Source of the DNA: Phytophthora hibernalis
Lineage: Eukaryota > Oomycota > Peronosporomycetes > Peronosporales > Peronosporaceae
NCBI GenBank assembly: GCA_012656075.1
Contig: JAAKBF010000252.1
Span: forward strand, 372,001 to 436,000
Direction of reading: 5' to 3'
Length of the DNA: 64,000 bases
This document shows, one piece after another, positions 29,954 to 41,606 of the stretch (positions are counted from its first letter, which is position 1; each line of letters begins with the position of its first letter). The notes under the pieces were generated by a model. It saw only the letters and a list, made by a program, of their open reading frames with translations, searched no databases and was not told where the DNA came from. The translations under genes were made by a program, and so were the position numbers.

Positions 29954-30347
29954 CTTGGAGAGATGGCGAATGTTAGAGCTTGATGGACGGAGCTGCAAAA
30001 GTCGGGCGAGGCGAAGCATGCAAATTCGACTATGCGAAGATATTTTAATTCGACGAGTGTGCACCACGTTAGACACGTTTTCGTCTGCGACGTGTGAGAA
30101 TAGCTGCTCAGCTACCCAACGTTAGCAAGTTGATGGCAGTTTGCTGCCATCCAAGCACCAACCAAGACTGGCGTCATCCTTGTACCGGTGCTTGTAGCCA
30201 TTGCCATGCCAGTCAACGTCGAATCGCGACTATCGAGATAGCATTGGATCGCGGGCTAGGGCCAAAGGAAAGGGTATGACATGCGTCAGCAGCTTCACTT
30301 TGGAATCCTCCGTCGAGCTGCCAAGTGTCAAAATCTGGATCATTGGC
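29954..30347. other. Divergent promoter, DJ-1 and glycosyltransferase
   Basis: About 390 bp between divergent starts. An upstream ATG at 30276 is in frame with the glycosyltransferase and would add 24 residues. No other feature was recognised. Confidence 0.4.
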
Positions 30348-31801
30348 ATGGCGCCGCAACGACTTTCACCAACGTCTCGAGCCTCACACACCAAACGTTG
30401 GCTGGTGGCGGCGCTGCTGGTCACATCACTCGCGTCGATGGCTGTGCTCAACTACCGCAACCAGTTCAAGGAGCGCAACGTCCAGCAGCGCCCCAAGGTC
30501 GTGGACGAGCTGGTGACGCTGCTACTGGCCAAACAGACACACAACCACAACAGTAACACCACGTCAGCTCCAATTGCTGTACAGCCAGCCCCACGCAGCA
30601 TTTACCAGGAGACGAGGACCGAAGCGAGCTCCACCTCGTCTTCAGCATGAGCTGCGACCAAGGCCGACGTGTACCGTTGCAGACCATCTTGCAGTACTCG
30701 GCAGTAGCTGTCGGTCAGCGTGGGCCTATCACGCAGATCCTCTCCGGCTGCACGGACGCTCAGCGCGAGAAAATCGTGACGGAACCCACGCTCTACTACG
30801 ACTTTCGGAGACACTTCACACCGTCGTACTCGCCGCACCCAACACCCAACGTCACGGACGTTTACACGCCGTACAACAAACCGTTCGCTCTGCGTCACTT
30901 CTTGAAGAATGCACAACCACCAGTAAAGCACGACATTATCGCACTCATCGACGGAGATATGGTGTTTTTCAAACGTCTGGAAGTGAACACGGGTCGAGAT
31001 GTCGCCAAGTACTACCACGGCAAGAGAGACAAATCCACAGTTAACGACACGGTGGTCGATGGGATCGCCATCGCACAGGACTGGCACAATTACCTGAATT
31101 CCGGATGGTATGCTGCTCACGCTCGAGATAAACTGGAGACTGTCTGTGGTGGTAAACCTTGTATCAATGTGACTCGCGACGATGCACGTGAGTACTATTC
31201 GAGTACGGGACCGCCGTACATCATGACGCGGCACGATATGGAGACCATGGTGGACGATTACTGTGATTTCGTGGTGCGTGGACGGCAAGTGGAACAAGCT
31301 TGGATGGTCGAGATGTTCGCGTATACGCTGGCTGTAGCAAATCACGGCATTAAACACACACTGTTAACCAATCTGGGACCGACTCACCCGAAACTAGCAG
31401 TGGAAGAGCGCGAGTACTGGGACTTTGTGGACGAAACTCTGACCAACCCATGCGAGAACACCTCTGCGGTGGTCATGCCGGCAGATCCGCCGGTAGGTAT
31501 CCACTATTGCCAGAAGTATGGCTTCGTCGAAGGAGACCACAAGGGCCACTATTACTACAAGTACGATTTGCCCGAGACACTCGTGAACTGTGATAGTCCT
31601 TTGCTGATGGTGCCTCCTGCGTCCGACTGGGATACACTGGAGAAGACGACGGCACGTGAGCTGTTACCGCAGAAGCGGCATGAGGTCTGGGTCGAATGCT
31701 CGACCACCAAGATTGTCAACCAGGCAATGGTCAAGTACAAACAGCGCGCCTGTCCCAACGGATACAACACACAGCAAGGTATTGAGATGGTTAAATCGTA
31801 G
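30348..31801 (+). CDS. Type II membrane glycosyltransferase (peptidyl serine/hydroxyproline O-transferase-like)
   Basis: About 484 residues once a base missing near 30600 is restored (joining ...RSIY to DRSELHLVFSMSCDQG). A short cytoplasmic N-terminus with RASHTKR is followed by one signal-anchor helix (WLVAALLVTSLASMAVL), then a Gln/Asn-rich stem and a luminal domain: LHLVFSMSCDQGRRVPLQTI, PYNKPFALRHFL, HDIIALIDGDMVFFKRL with a D-x-D-type metal site, GPPYIMTRHDMETMV, EQAWMVEMFAYTLA and VGIHYCQKYGF. This order matches plant and algal SGT1/HPAT-like enzymes that add galactose to Ser or arabinose to hydroxyproline in wall glycoproteins, as I recall them. The acceptor in oomycetes is not known. 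Likely Golgi. Confidence 0.72.
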
Positions 31802-31966
31802 ACGGTCTTCGCTACGGATAACAGGACCATTATATAATAGCAAACCACGTCGTCGAAGTAACATAACCTGAGTTCCGTGGGTGAATGAACAACATGAAAG
31901 CATGTCAAAGAGTGGATTTGATGATTCCAAAGAAAGGTCTTGTGTTCGTACCCTTCGCGCTGGAAT

Positions 31967-33858
31967 CTACAGCAGTCCTTGGCGTGCCAGATCCTCGTAC
32001 GTCTTCTTGTTCAGTACGTTTCCCTCTGAATCCTCGAACTCTTCCTCATTTGAGGCATTCCAGATCTCGGCATCAATCTGGTCCTTCAACTTCTCGTACA
32101 CTGTTTCAACAAGAAAAAAAGTAAGAAAGCGGTCAGTTCATCCTCAATGCCTCACTCGGTTGAAACACAAGACAATGCTTACGCTGAATGGCGTCCCTCA
32201 TGAGCGTGATATCGTGGAAGTGCTTCGTGTTCGGAATCTTCAGACAGCGCATGCCAAAGGCATGGCGCCATTCTTGAAAGTGCCGATCAAATGCACGGCG
32301 CCCCCAATAACTGTGGTTACCACAAATCTCACACTTGAACTCGACGCCGAGTCCGTGCAGCTTGTACAACCAGTATGGAATTGGCTTACCGTCCCAACCC
32401 AGCGGCAGGTTCAATGGATTGTAGAGCTGCTCTTCTTCGTCCTCACCTTCATCATTTTCGTTCTCCACATCCACGTCAGAGAATGCTCCTTCTTCCTCCT
32501 CCTCGATTTCAGCTTGAAGTTCTTCGTGCGTACGGGTTTGCTTTTGCTCCAAATACGAAATCGTGCCTTGAACGACCTCCGTCAAGAGCTCGTACATTCG
32601 TCTAATCAACACCTCATCGAATGCGATGGCCTTCTGCCTCGCCTCCAACTCCTCCTTGGCGTCTTTACCCGAGTTCGGGGCCTTCGAAGCTGCGCCATTA
32701 CTATCGCTACCATTTGATGCCTTCGCGGTGGCGGCAGCAGCAGCAAACTTTTTGTGCTTCTTTCCTGTCAGGTGGCCGTTGAATACACCCTCTGAGTTGA
32801 ACTGCTTGTTGCAAAGCTCGCAAAAGTGCGCAGGGGTGTTGCTATCATCCGCATTGTCAGCCTCCTGGTTCGAGTCCCATCCAGCAATTTCATGCAGGGC
32901 CCACTGCTTCTCGAACTTGGCAGAGGTTTCGTCAATCACGTCGTCGAGATCCACAAGAGGCTGCGTGCGGCGGTAGAAGTCCAATAAATACTTCTTCAGA
33001 TCCTTCAGGTACTGCTGGTACGGTGTCGAATGGGTCTTTTGTGCCGCTGGGATAGCCGAGAAGTCGGAAAACGATGCCAGGTACGCCAGATAGTCAATCG
33101 ACGATCCAGTAGGTTGTCTCTTCCCTCTGGTCCTGGCACCAGAGCTCAGTGCTTCCTGCGTCTTCCGTGCTTGCCTGCAACACCAAACATTCAGCTATCT
33201 TTCTACTACATACAACACCTCGTCACTCACCACTTGAGCTCTGGGATGTTCAGGAACCGCGTGTAGAACTCGTTCAGGTCCACATACTTTCCAAAGCGCT
33301 CTTCGCCCGAAAACTGCAACAACAAAAAATAACAGCAATTTCTACCACAATTACACCTTAAAGACACCCACCTGAACGTTCGGGTGCAATGCCTCCTCCA
33401 AATTGGGCTCGTGAGATACGACCGAGTTCGGGTACTTGCGGTGGAACGAGCGGATGGACTTGAGTTGCTCGTAAAAGGATGTAAACACTGCTCGTCCACG
33501 CATAGTCTCCGTCTCCTCTGCAAAAATCCTACAGCAGCAGTCAGCATCACTCCCGAAACACTGAAAACCTCAATGACGCACCCATCCTCGTCGTCGTAGA
33601 GCTCCTTCACGTGTTTGCTGTGCTGCGTCACCTCGTCCAGCAAGTTGCTGACCTTGTGGCCGTGTAAAACTCGGCTACGGTGCTGTTTTAACGTTAAAAA
33701 GTCAATAATTAGCGTCAAATTAGGAAAAACGACCGGAATTTGGCTCTAGAGGTCCGTACGTTGCGTGGTTTCTCGCCTAGCGTGGCTACAACAGCACGCT
33801 CCAGTGCTTCCACCTCCTCATGCTCCGCACGAAGCTGCTCTAGGACCGTAGAAGACAT
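31967..33858 (-). CDS. SF3A3: Splicing factor 3A subunit 3 (PRP9/SF3a60)
   Basis: Six exons: 33858-33760, 33682-33582, 33528-33372, 33313-33231, 33174-32183 and 32100-31967. Introns of 77, 53, 58, 56 and 82 bp with GT-AG ends all keep phase, giving 521 residues without any frame correction. Landmarks: N-terminal MSSTVLEQLRAEHEEVEALE, FGKYVDLNEFYTRFLNI, FCELCNKQFNSEGVFNGHLT with KKH (U1-type C2H2 finger), an acidic stretch of Glu/Asp (EIEEEEEGAFSDVDVENEND), and the matrin-type finger FKCEICGNHSYWGRRAFDRH followed by FQEWRH. The end NKKTYEDLARQGLL is nearly identical to animal SF3A3. It belongs to the U2 snRNP SF3a complex that helps recognise the branch site. Confidence 0.93.
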
Positions 33859-34067
33859 CGCAGAGGGGACTCGGACGACGATCAAGTAAGTGGAGCTGTC
33901 CTCCCGTTATTTCGGAAATAAGAGGATAGGATACAGTACTGTGTTAATATATATGTGACGTGTGACGAGACGAGATGGCTACATCCATTTCAACAACGGG
34001 GTAACTATTCACTGTTTAGACACTATCAAGCGAAAGCGTCTTCCTGGGCCTATCGTACGTTGCTGAA

Positions 34068-36444
34068 TCAATCGCTGTCGCTGTCCAGTAAGCAGATGAT
34101 GTCCATGTCGTTCGGCATCGCTGTGGGTTTGGGAGGTGGTCGCGCTTGACGTCGATGCCGCTGGTCGAATGGGTTGTTCACGTTGTGATTCCGGGACAAA
34201 GACGCCATAGAGCTCGCTAGGTTGGTCTCTGCTTGGCTCATGAGGTCAGGGATCGGTGTAACAGCTGGGGATGATGCAACCGAGGTCGTCGTAGTTGGTG
34301 GAGGCATAGTGTTCTCGATGGTGCTCGCCGGATACATCCAAGTTGACGAGGTACTGGTAGCTGCCGCCGCTCCATTGGAAGGAAACAGGTTCTCATCCAA
34401 CGGGAAAGGAAAATACTCACCGCAGTTGCCGTCGCTCCCACCGTTTGCTGTGTTGGTGTTACCAGAAGCTGACGCCGTAGAAGTGTCCCACGCATCACTA
34501 TCCACGGTCAATATATCGATGTCGTCGTCGAGCAGGATTGGAGATGACGCAGATGCAGATATAGTTGCGCCACTTGGTGCCTGCGTGGTTGCCGTGTCTT
34601 CGTCTTCATCGTCACTGGACAACAAATCAATCTCCACTGGTGCTGATGCACTTGATCTTGCCGCGTCGCTCGACGTCGCTGATACTGCAGTAGCCGGCGT
34701 GCTACCTGTTGTGGGCGCAGTAACCTCAGTCTGGTCTGGTTTCATTTTCTTTGCTGGAGGCTCTGGCACCTGCTCTTCTTCTAGCCTCCGTTTCCATGAT
34801 CCATCGGGAAAGATCTCGACCTCCTCCAGTTCATCTTCACCTTCGACGTCTGCAAGAAGCTTCTTTAAATATGGATCAATACGCAAATCTGTTGCCTTGA
34901 TAAACTGCGGTCGGATTAACAATGCACACAAAGCCAAAGAAACGAGTCAGTCATCGAGCACACCAGCAAACAAATAGTGGCGCTTGCTTACACGATGACA
35001 CACTGTACACCGCCACGCCTTTGATCTCGCCTTCTTGCTGAACAAAATGAAAGTTTTCAGATCGAAGCACTGCAAATGTTTGCAGTGCAATCCTCGTGCT
35101 GGCAAGTTGATCACGCACAGACCTAATGGGCATCGGACGGACAGCATTGTGACTGTGGCAACGACATCGTCTTCGTCTTCGCTGCCGAACGATTTGATAA
35201 CTTCTTGTTTCGCGCCCTCGTACGTTAGACCCTTCGATGTCTCCTTCACTTCCGCAACGAGATCATTAATGTTGCGCACCTCCACGATCTGTACCATAAA
35301 CCCAAACACAGATGCGTTCTCGGTCGTCCTGATGTCCAACACGTTTCGTCCAACCCGCGAAAACTGAAAAATGTTCGCCGGGAGCTCTCGCAGCACCTTA
35401 GACGGGTTTGCATGTCCAGGGGAGCCCGTTGCGTGATCGGCACACCAAAGCCATTCACATTGAGCTGCGTAGACGCTGGCCAGCAGTGGCCCGCTGCCAG
35501 GTCTTCCTTCACCGAAAAGCAGCGCAGCTGCAGTTCCAACGAGCCGGGCGTCATGGAACCCGGTTTCGGGTCTCGCTTCCCGTACATGTTGTTCAGGTCG
35601 TTGTCCGTGATATAGTACTCCAGTCGAAAGGAGCTCGCGCTCTTGGCAAAGCGCACGAAGTTGGGGTCCAGCACCGTCTTCTGCACGTGATAGAACGGGT
35701 CGTACGTCTTGGCTCGACACATCTCACAGTACCATTCTCCACTCCACTACACCAAACAACATCGTCAGTATCCGCATAATCCTCATCACAACTACATCAA
35801 CGTACCGTGATCAGTTGATGGCACTTGGCATGCACCGCCAAGTTACAATCCACACACTTGACCACTTTACCAGACACTCCTTGTGTCGCACAGAAACATC
35901 TAGCTCCTCCCAAAGCCGCAGCCTTTGTAGGGTTGTACAGATCCACTCCGCTCGTGAGCGGGATCACTCCTGTACTTGCAGGAGCGACGTTCACTGCCCC
36001 ATACGGCATTGAAGAGCGTGGCGCCATGTTTTGCGTGTTTTGCGTGTACATAGCCACAGGCATGGAGCGTGCAGTTGGCGGGGTCGCAAAGCCCGTTGGC
36101 ATGGAGTCTGCATGGTATCCGGCTCCTTGTGGCACTTGGGGTCTTCCTTGCATCTGCATCTCGATACTGCGCATCCCAGCATCGAGTCTCTCAGCGTAGA
36201 ACGCGGCGGACGTCGTGCCTCGAGCTTTCTCTGCGAACAACTTTACAAAACAAGGTGAGTCGGGAGTTAATTAACGGGGTATTGGTCATCGCACCTCTAG
36301 CTCGTTGGCGATGCGCGCCACGAGCTCCTGCTTGCGGCCGGAGCGCGCCAGGTTCAGGTCCATGAGCACGTTGCGCAGCTCCGGCACGCGCAGCTGGTGC
36401 AGGCGCGAGCGGATGCTGCGGAGCTCCAGGCGGGAGTCACTCAT
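34068..36444 (-). CDS. PIAS/SIZ-type SUMO E3 ligase
   Basis: Four exons: 36444-36295, 36240-35806, 35746-34992 and 34904-34068. One C is missing in a CCC run near 35410 (MQTPSKVLRELPA). About 725 residues. Order of domains: SAP (SRLHQLRVPELRNVLMDLNL), PHD finger (CFCATQGVSGKVVKCVDC ... HAKCHQL ... WYCEMC), PINIT-like region (NIFQFSRVGRNVLDIR), then SP-RING (SVRCPLGLCVINLPARGLHC-KH...WRCTVCHR). An Asp/Ser-rich tail with at least three SUMO-interaction-like motifs follows: EIDLLSSDDEDED, IDILTVDSD and the extreme C-terminus IICLLDSDSD. PHD plus SP-RING is the plant/alga SIZ1 arrangement. Nuclear SUMO transfer to chromatin and transcription factors is expected from the family. Confidence 0.88.
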
Positions 36445-36971
36445 TGGACGTGCGCCTATTAAAGCTTCTTCTCGCAAGCCCTTCGCTCTATGCTAGTCCA
36501 TGCCCTTGGCGCGGACGAGCAGCGTAATTTGGAAATAGGGATGGAGACAACGCGACGCAGGGAGAATGTATGTGGCCTTACAAATATAAAGACGTCGATT
36601 TTGGATTGGAATACCGTGATTTGGGACGGAGAGAAGAATGTACCGTCTTTTGGGACCGATGGTAGTGACGTATTTCCCTCCAAAAGGGAGCTGATAACGG
36701 TAGGACGCTTCGTAGTGGCGCCATTTCGCCCTCTACGACAAGGAAGACAGGGGCTTAAGTGGTCGAAACAGCTTCTAATGAAACAATAGGTTGTGGGGAC
36801 TACATACATGCAAGGAAATGCAGGATGTAGGACGCATATCGTATACTACGTAGTAAATACTTATGGGATCCTCTACGGATAGTGTAAAGTCTCAGTTATG
36901 ATTGGCGCATGAACATGTACGTGTACGTATGGCCTGAGTAGGTTTAGTGCCTATTGCTCCTACTGTGTGGA
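36445..36971. other. Spacer between Aurora and SIZ genes
   Basis: About 530 bp. A 99-codon plus-strand frame starts at an ATG at 36490 (LGADEQRNLEIGMETTRRRE) but has no recognisable motif and lies in the SIZ promoter; I do not call it a gene. Repeated short TAC/GTA motifs occur around 36830-36935. Confidence 0.35.
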
Positions 36972-39154
36972 CTAGAATCCGCGTCTGGCTGAACGTTGAC
37001 GGAGTGCGAGTGGAGCGAACCAGCGATGGGCCTTGATCTCCTGCAGCGACACTCGCCTCTCCGGCAGCTTCTGCAGGATCTGTGCGGGGAGAAGTGTCAA
37101 TAGTTACAACTATACCAAGGAGAGCTTGTAAAATAGAGAGTGTACCCGTGTGATCAAGTCTTTTGCCGCCAGAGACACCATTGGAGGCACTTGAAGTGGA
37201 CCCTCCGTGATGAGCTCGACGGTCTCATTTTGTCCCTGGACGAAGGTAGCAAAGCGAGTTAAGAATAAATCCCTGCATAACTGAAAGGTGGGCAGACGAC
37301 GTACTGGTGCTTCGAATGGTGGTTTGCCGACCAGGAGCTCGTACATGATGATGCCGACGGCCCAAATGTCGACGGATTCGTCGTATTTTTCACCCTAGAT
37401 ATGCATCACCGTTAGACAGCTTTCGCTTGAAGCAAAAGCAATTTGAACGCACCCGAATCATCTCCGGCGACAAGTAATCCAAGGTCCCGCAAAGTGTATC
37501 GCGGCGCGTTCTACAATATCGCAATCGCAGTGTTAGATATTCCAGCCACAGATGTCCATATAGCAAAATCACGTACGCTGCGGTCACGTTCGCAGACGAC
37601 CAACCGAAATCAGCGAGCTGAATAGTACCCTGGTCATAACGAAACACAAACAAAAGACTCAGTTAGGGTATCTATATCCTTTAGTCGCACAGTATCGTGA
37701 CCACACAGCCATACCTCCTCTGATAGAAGAATGTTTTCAGGTTTAATGTCACGATGAATTACGTGCTGGTTATGACACGCCTCCAACGCACTATTCAAAG
37801 AAACACACAGACAATAGTGTAATTTGCAGCCTTCCCGACCTCCACGGTGATGCAAATTGCAATTCACCTGACAAGCTGAGCAGTGTACATCATAGCTTGA
37901 CGTTCAGGAAAGCTGGTCAAACAAAAATCATGAATGCAATGTGTTAGATGCTTTGCGTGCAAAGGATTAGAGTCCGCAAGAAGGCTAGCATACCGGCGTC
38001 TGGGCATAGAACCCATTTTCTTGTAGAGGTCACCTCCTCCAGCATACTTCAGCACCAAATACACTGCGCAAAACAAAAACAAAAGCACATCAACAGAAGT
38101 CGTCAGTATAGTAGGAAAAACACGATGATGCCAAGTGGATTGAGCATCACCCCATTACCTCGAGTATCATCCTGAAAAGTAGCATACAGCGGGAGGATGT
38201 TTTCATGCCGAATGCGCGAATGGATTTCCACTTCTTTGCGCAGTTGGCGGGCCACACCTGCAGTTTTCAGCTGCTCCTTCACCAAAACCTTGAGCGCCAC
38301 AACCATTCTCGAGCGCTTTTCGCGTGCAAGGTACACCTGGCCGAACTTGCCGGTTCCCAACTCGCGTCCAATCTCAAAATCGTCCAAGCTCCACGCTTTC
38401 GGTGGCTGCTGTGGCTCTTGCAGCTGTTCCTGTTGCTCGCAGTCAGTCATTTCCGTGTCAACTGGAGCTGGTGGCGGAGCAACATGTTGAGTACGTAGCG
38501 GGTGCGGAGTCGGTGCTTTGTATAGCGTCCGAGTGACACCGGAACGTGGTTGAGACCCCGACGTCTGAAATCTGGCAGCACCACTAGCAGTAGGTGTAGT
38601 GTTCGTCGGTCTCGTTGGTGCTGACCGCGGTGCAGAAGTCGACGTAGCCGTCCTGCTGGTGGCACTACCGTACGTCGGTTTTGTTGGTGCACCTGGAATC
38701 CTGGAGCTTCGGTACCTTCCAGTAGTACTAGCTGTCGGTCGAGCATAAGATGGAGCTGAAGTAGGAGCCGACCGATGGGCCAATGAAGAAGCTGTCGGGG
38801 CCATCAAGCGACCTACAATGCAGACGTCTAGTTAGTGTATTCCTCTCCCACTGATAGTAAAGTTGTCTATTGCTCACTTGAAGCAGTCGGTCGGGTACTG
38901 GTAGTAGTGCGGTCTTGTAATGCTTGGCGGTTGTACCCGAAGGTGGACGTGGCAGACGCAGGCGACGGACGTTGGAATCGTCCAGACGGAGCGGAAGACG
39001 GTGACGCGTCCTTCATGTCGACGTCAGCAGCCGGAGAAGCCTCAGCTCGAGCAAAGTTGGGGCGGCGGTTCTCGTCGGACCGCAGGCGGAACGAGTTGGC
39101 GCCTGTGGGCCGCGCATGAGAGCGCGAGTCCGCCGAGCCCGGCCTGCTGAACAT
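36972..39154 (-). CDS. Aurora-type serine/threonine kinase
   Basis: Ten exons are inferred: 39154-38878, 38812-38159, 38063-37994, 37912-37868, 37790-37715, 37629-37577, 37510-37453, 37394-37305, 37235-37146 and 37079-36972. All introns (58-95 bp, GT-AG) keep phase; 506 residues. The N-terminal half is Ala/Ser/Thr/Pro/Arg-rich and disordered. The kinase starts WSLDDFEIGRELGTGKFGQV; then VALKVLVKEQL, HRDIKPENILL, LADFGWSS, activation loop RRDTLCGTLDYLSPEMI and DIWAVGIIMYELLVGKPPFE. FGWS and the CGTLDYLxPEM segment are Aurora signatures; the T-loop Thr is present, with Asp where Thr is usual before it (RRDT, not RRTT). Expected role: spindle, chromosome and cytokinesis control. Confidence 0.88.
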
Positions 39155-39260
39155 GCCAATTCGCGAACTGGCACCGGATTATTTGCTGTGTTGTATTATT
39201 TATGCGGTATTAGTTGTGTGTTGCAAAGGTGAAAGGTACGTGGTAAACAGTGTATTTCTA

Positions 39261-40448
39261 CTATTTGGGGACTACAGCCAGCTTCTGGAAGGCGAGCTGC
39301 AGGTGCAGAATGCAGGTTGCGATCACTGGACTCTCGTAAAATAAGCGGCAGAACTGCGGTAGTATCAGAGTTAGTCAATTGGGTCGTGGTGTGATTGCTA
39401 CAATTGTAGCCGACCTCCTTGAAGCTGGAGCTCTTGGCGGCGATCTGCTCGACCTCCTGCATGGGCGGGATGTTGAACCTGCAATGGATAACAGAGACGT
39501 CAGGGCTGCAGTTGTGGCAGCGAATTAAGGTGAGGGACGTACGTGTTTTGCTGGGCCACAACTCGAAGTCTGACGATGACTCGGTCCGCGTTCGCGATGC
39601 TGCAAGTGACGACGAAGCGTCAGTTGCTTTTACTGAAGTTCAGATCTGAACAGCTTAGCAATACCTCTCTGCTCGAGTGCTGGTACTACGAGGTGAGCTG
39701 CTGCGAGTGTCCTTGGACACTGGCTCGCTGTAAATGTCGTACATCTTGTTCAGGAGCTCTGGTATCACGTCACAACACGTTAGAGCAGCACGTCCACACT
39801 TACCGTTGCAAACACTCACCGTTGTAAAATAAGCACGCGCTGAAAGCCGCTAGCAATGTCCGCAGCGATGCACGTCGCTGTCCGTCCTCTCCTTCAGGTA
39901 AATGGCACGTGGCCTGCCTCACCAACGTCAGCGGCAGGTCCCTGCACTGGCACCAGAGCATCTCTGTGAAGTCTCCGACAGACAGCACTACAGCAATTGT
40001 CAGCATGTAAACCCAACAACACCATACATTTCCAGTAACTCACTCGTATTCTGGTCGATCTTGGCGTAACTGCGTTGCAGTTGGGCGAGGAACGCTGCTC
40101 GGTTCTGCAGACACCCGTTGACGTACTCGAAGGGACGTCCTTTGACGTTGGAGCCCTTGACAACAGCATTGAAGTAGTTGGCAATGAACTGCGCCGGGTT
40201 ATCCGGCCGCTTGTCCTGCAGTTGACGCACGATGTCGTCCACGTAGAACTGCACGCCCGACTGCTGCAAATAGAACTCGTTGGCGGACGTAAAAAGCGAC
40301 GAGAGACCGCGCGACGGCAACCGCGTGAGCGCACGCAGCTTGGGTCCACTCGTGCTGGTCGACGTGGAGTTATCTCCATCGCGGAGGCAACAGGGATCCG
40401 ATACGCGCTGGCAATGAGCCGCTCCGCTTGGACGCGGCTCATCGTCAT
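39261..40448 (-). CDS. RII-alpha/DPY30-fold protein, possibly tubulin-polyglutamylase complex-related
   Basis: Six exons: 40448-40044, 39987-39820, 39758-39665, 39599-39543, 39478-39415 and 39353-39261, with phase-consistent introns of 56-65 bp. One base is missing near 40375 in exon 1. About 293 residues. The helical block YLQQSGVQFYVDDIVRQLQD followed by RPDNPAQFIANYFN is a dimerisation-docking (RII-alpha-like) helix pair. It resembles, as I recall, the start of tubulin polyglutamylase complex subunit 1 and its regulator C11orf49/CSTPP1. Later parts include GDFTEMLWCQCRDLPLTLV and the C-terminus ESPVIATCILHLQLAFQKLA. Assignment beyond the docking fold is a guess; a cytoskeletal or ciliary role would suit a zoosporic organism. 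Confidence 0.6.
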
Positions 40449-40734
40449 GCTTCAACTTGAGTTGGTGTGTTGTACCCGTTTGACTGGTACATCCTATAAA
40501 AAGGCCGCGCGACAAAGAAATACGCCCTGTCTGCACATCACGAATTCAACGTTTTCCACTTGAGCCTCTGTATTACGATACTCTTTTTCTTCACACCTTA
40601 GATATGTACGTTCATAATACGTTGTGTGCACCTCTGTTTCATGATATTTCTCTTATTCCTAATGTCAGCAAGTTTGATAGGTTTGTCACCTCGGGTTTTC
40701 AGCAGTTCACTGACGAGGCCACTCAACACTCTCC

Positions 40735-41247
40735 ATGGCCGTGGACGCGGAGGCGCTGGCGCAGCTAGCAGCCACAGGCTTAGCAGGCATCTTCGCAGGT
40801 GCATCTACGTACATCAGTGTGGCGCAGCACCCGGCGCTGCTGGAGACGGAGGCGCTGGCGTTCCAAGCTCCTTTCTTCCGTCGAATGTACTTCTACGCGG
40901 CGCGGATGCAGGCGCCTGTGGCTGTAGGCAGCGGCTTCAGTGCCCTACTGGTGGCAATACTACAACAACGACGTGGTCCACACGCGGACGCCGCGTCTCT
41001 GGCTCGCCAGTGGCTGCCTCATTGGGGGCGTCGTGCCTTTACGGTACTCAAGATGCTGGCGCTCAACTCGAAGCTCGTGGACTCGAAGCGCTGCGTACAT
41101 CGCGGCCAGAAGTGGATGCAGGAGATGCTTCGGCGATGGGGACAACTGCATGCTGTGCGCGCTGGTGCCAGTGTATTGGCGTTCTCGGGGATGCTGCTGG
41201 CTATGGCTTGTGGAGGAGATAGGACTGCACCACCGGCACTGAAGTAG
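40735..41247 (+). CDS. DUF1772/anthrone-oxygenase-like membrane protein
   Basis: About 171 residues from the ATG at 40735. The frame is nominally open throughout, but the middle part (about 40975-41040) reads better in another frame: LWLASGCLIGGVVP joined to FTVLKMLALNSKLVD, as in DUF1772 proteins. That needs two bases restored near 40965 and one T near 41040. Helices: LAQLAATGLAGIFAGASTYI, APVAVGSGFSALLVAILQQR, the middle one, and AGASVLAFSGMLLAMAC. The pattern AGxxxxVSVxxHPALL near the N-terminus also suits this family, whose members are small four-helix proteins; some fungal members are linked to polyketide anthrone oxidation. Function here is unknown. Confidence 0.55.
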   Translation: MAVDAEALAQLAATGLAGIFAGASTYISVAQHPALLETEALAFQAPFFRRMYFYAARMQAPVAVGSGFSALLVAILQQRRGPHADAASLARQWLPHWGRRAFTVLKMLALNSKLVDSKRCVHRGQKWMQEMLRRWGQLHAVRAGASVLAFSGMLLAMACGGDRTAPPALK

Positions 41248-41606
41248 AAGCTACCGGTATTAGGATTATTTTATTGGAGGCTGGAGTAAGGAACTTGGTT
41301 GCGAGAGACGACTTTGGTGTCTCTTGACGTGGTTGGTTGGCTCACACGTCGCAGATTGTGGCTTGAAGGCAACGTCCGGGAAAGGACAAGGGGTGAGACG
41401 TTGAGAGCTGCAGATTCAGTGGTGAAAAAGCCGACTAAGACACAAGTGATTTTTTGAGCTCCAAGGCTTGATATTCGAACTACGTTCATGGTGAGGCTAC
41501 CTGTGTTGAACGATGCTGGTTTGTGGTTGAGTAGCTCATCTTTCTGCGCTGTTTGTTGTGTTTTTAGTGGATTTTGGACGAGCTGCGGGGCTTGCAAGAG
41601 CTTCTC
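41248..41606. other. Spacer or upstream exon region
   Basis: About 360 bp. An ATG followed at once by GTGAGG (about 41488) and an acceptor GTTTTTAG at 41560-41567 could form a first intron of the following gene, adding WILDELRGLQELL before Met 41607. Otherwise nothing is recognised. Confidence 0.3.

Noticed and set aside
36490..36789. 99-codon plus-strand gene with a real ATG
   Set aside because: No motif, lies in the SIZ promoter, and an equally long antisense frame exists; not supportable.
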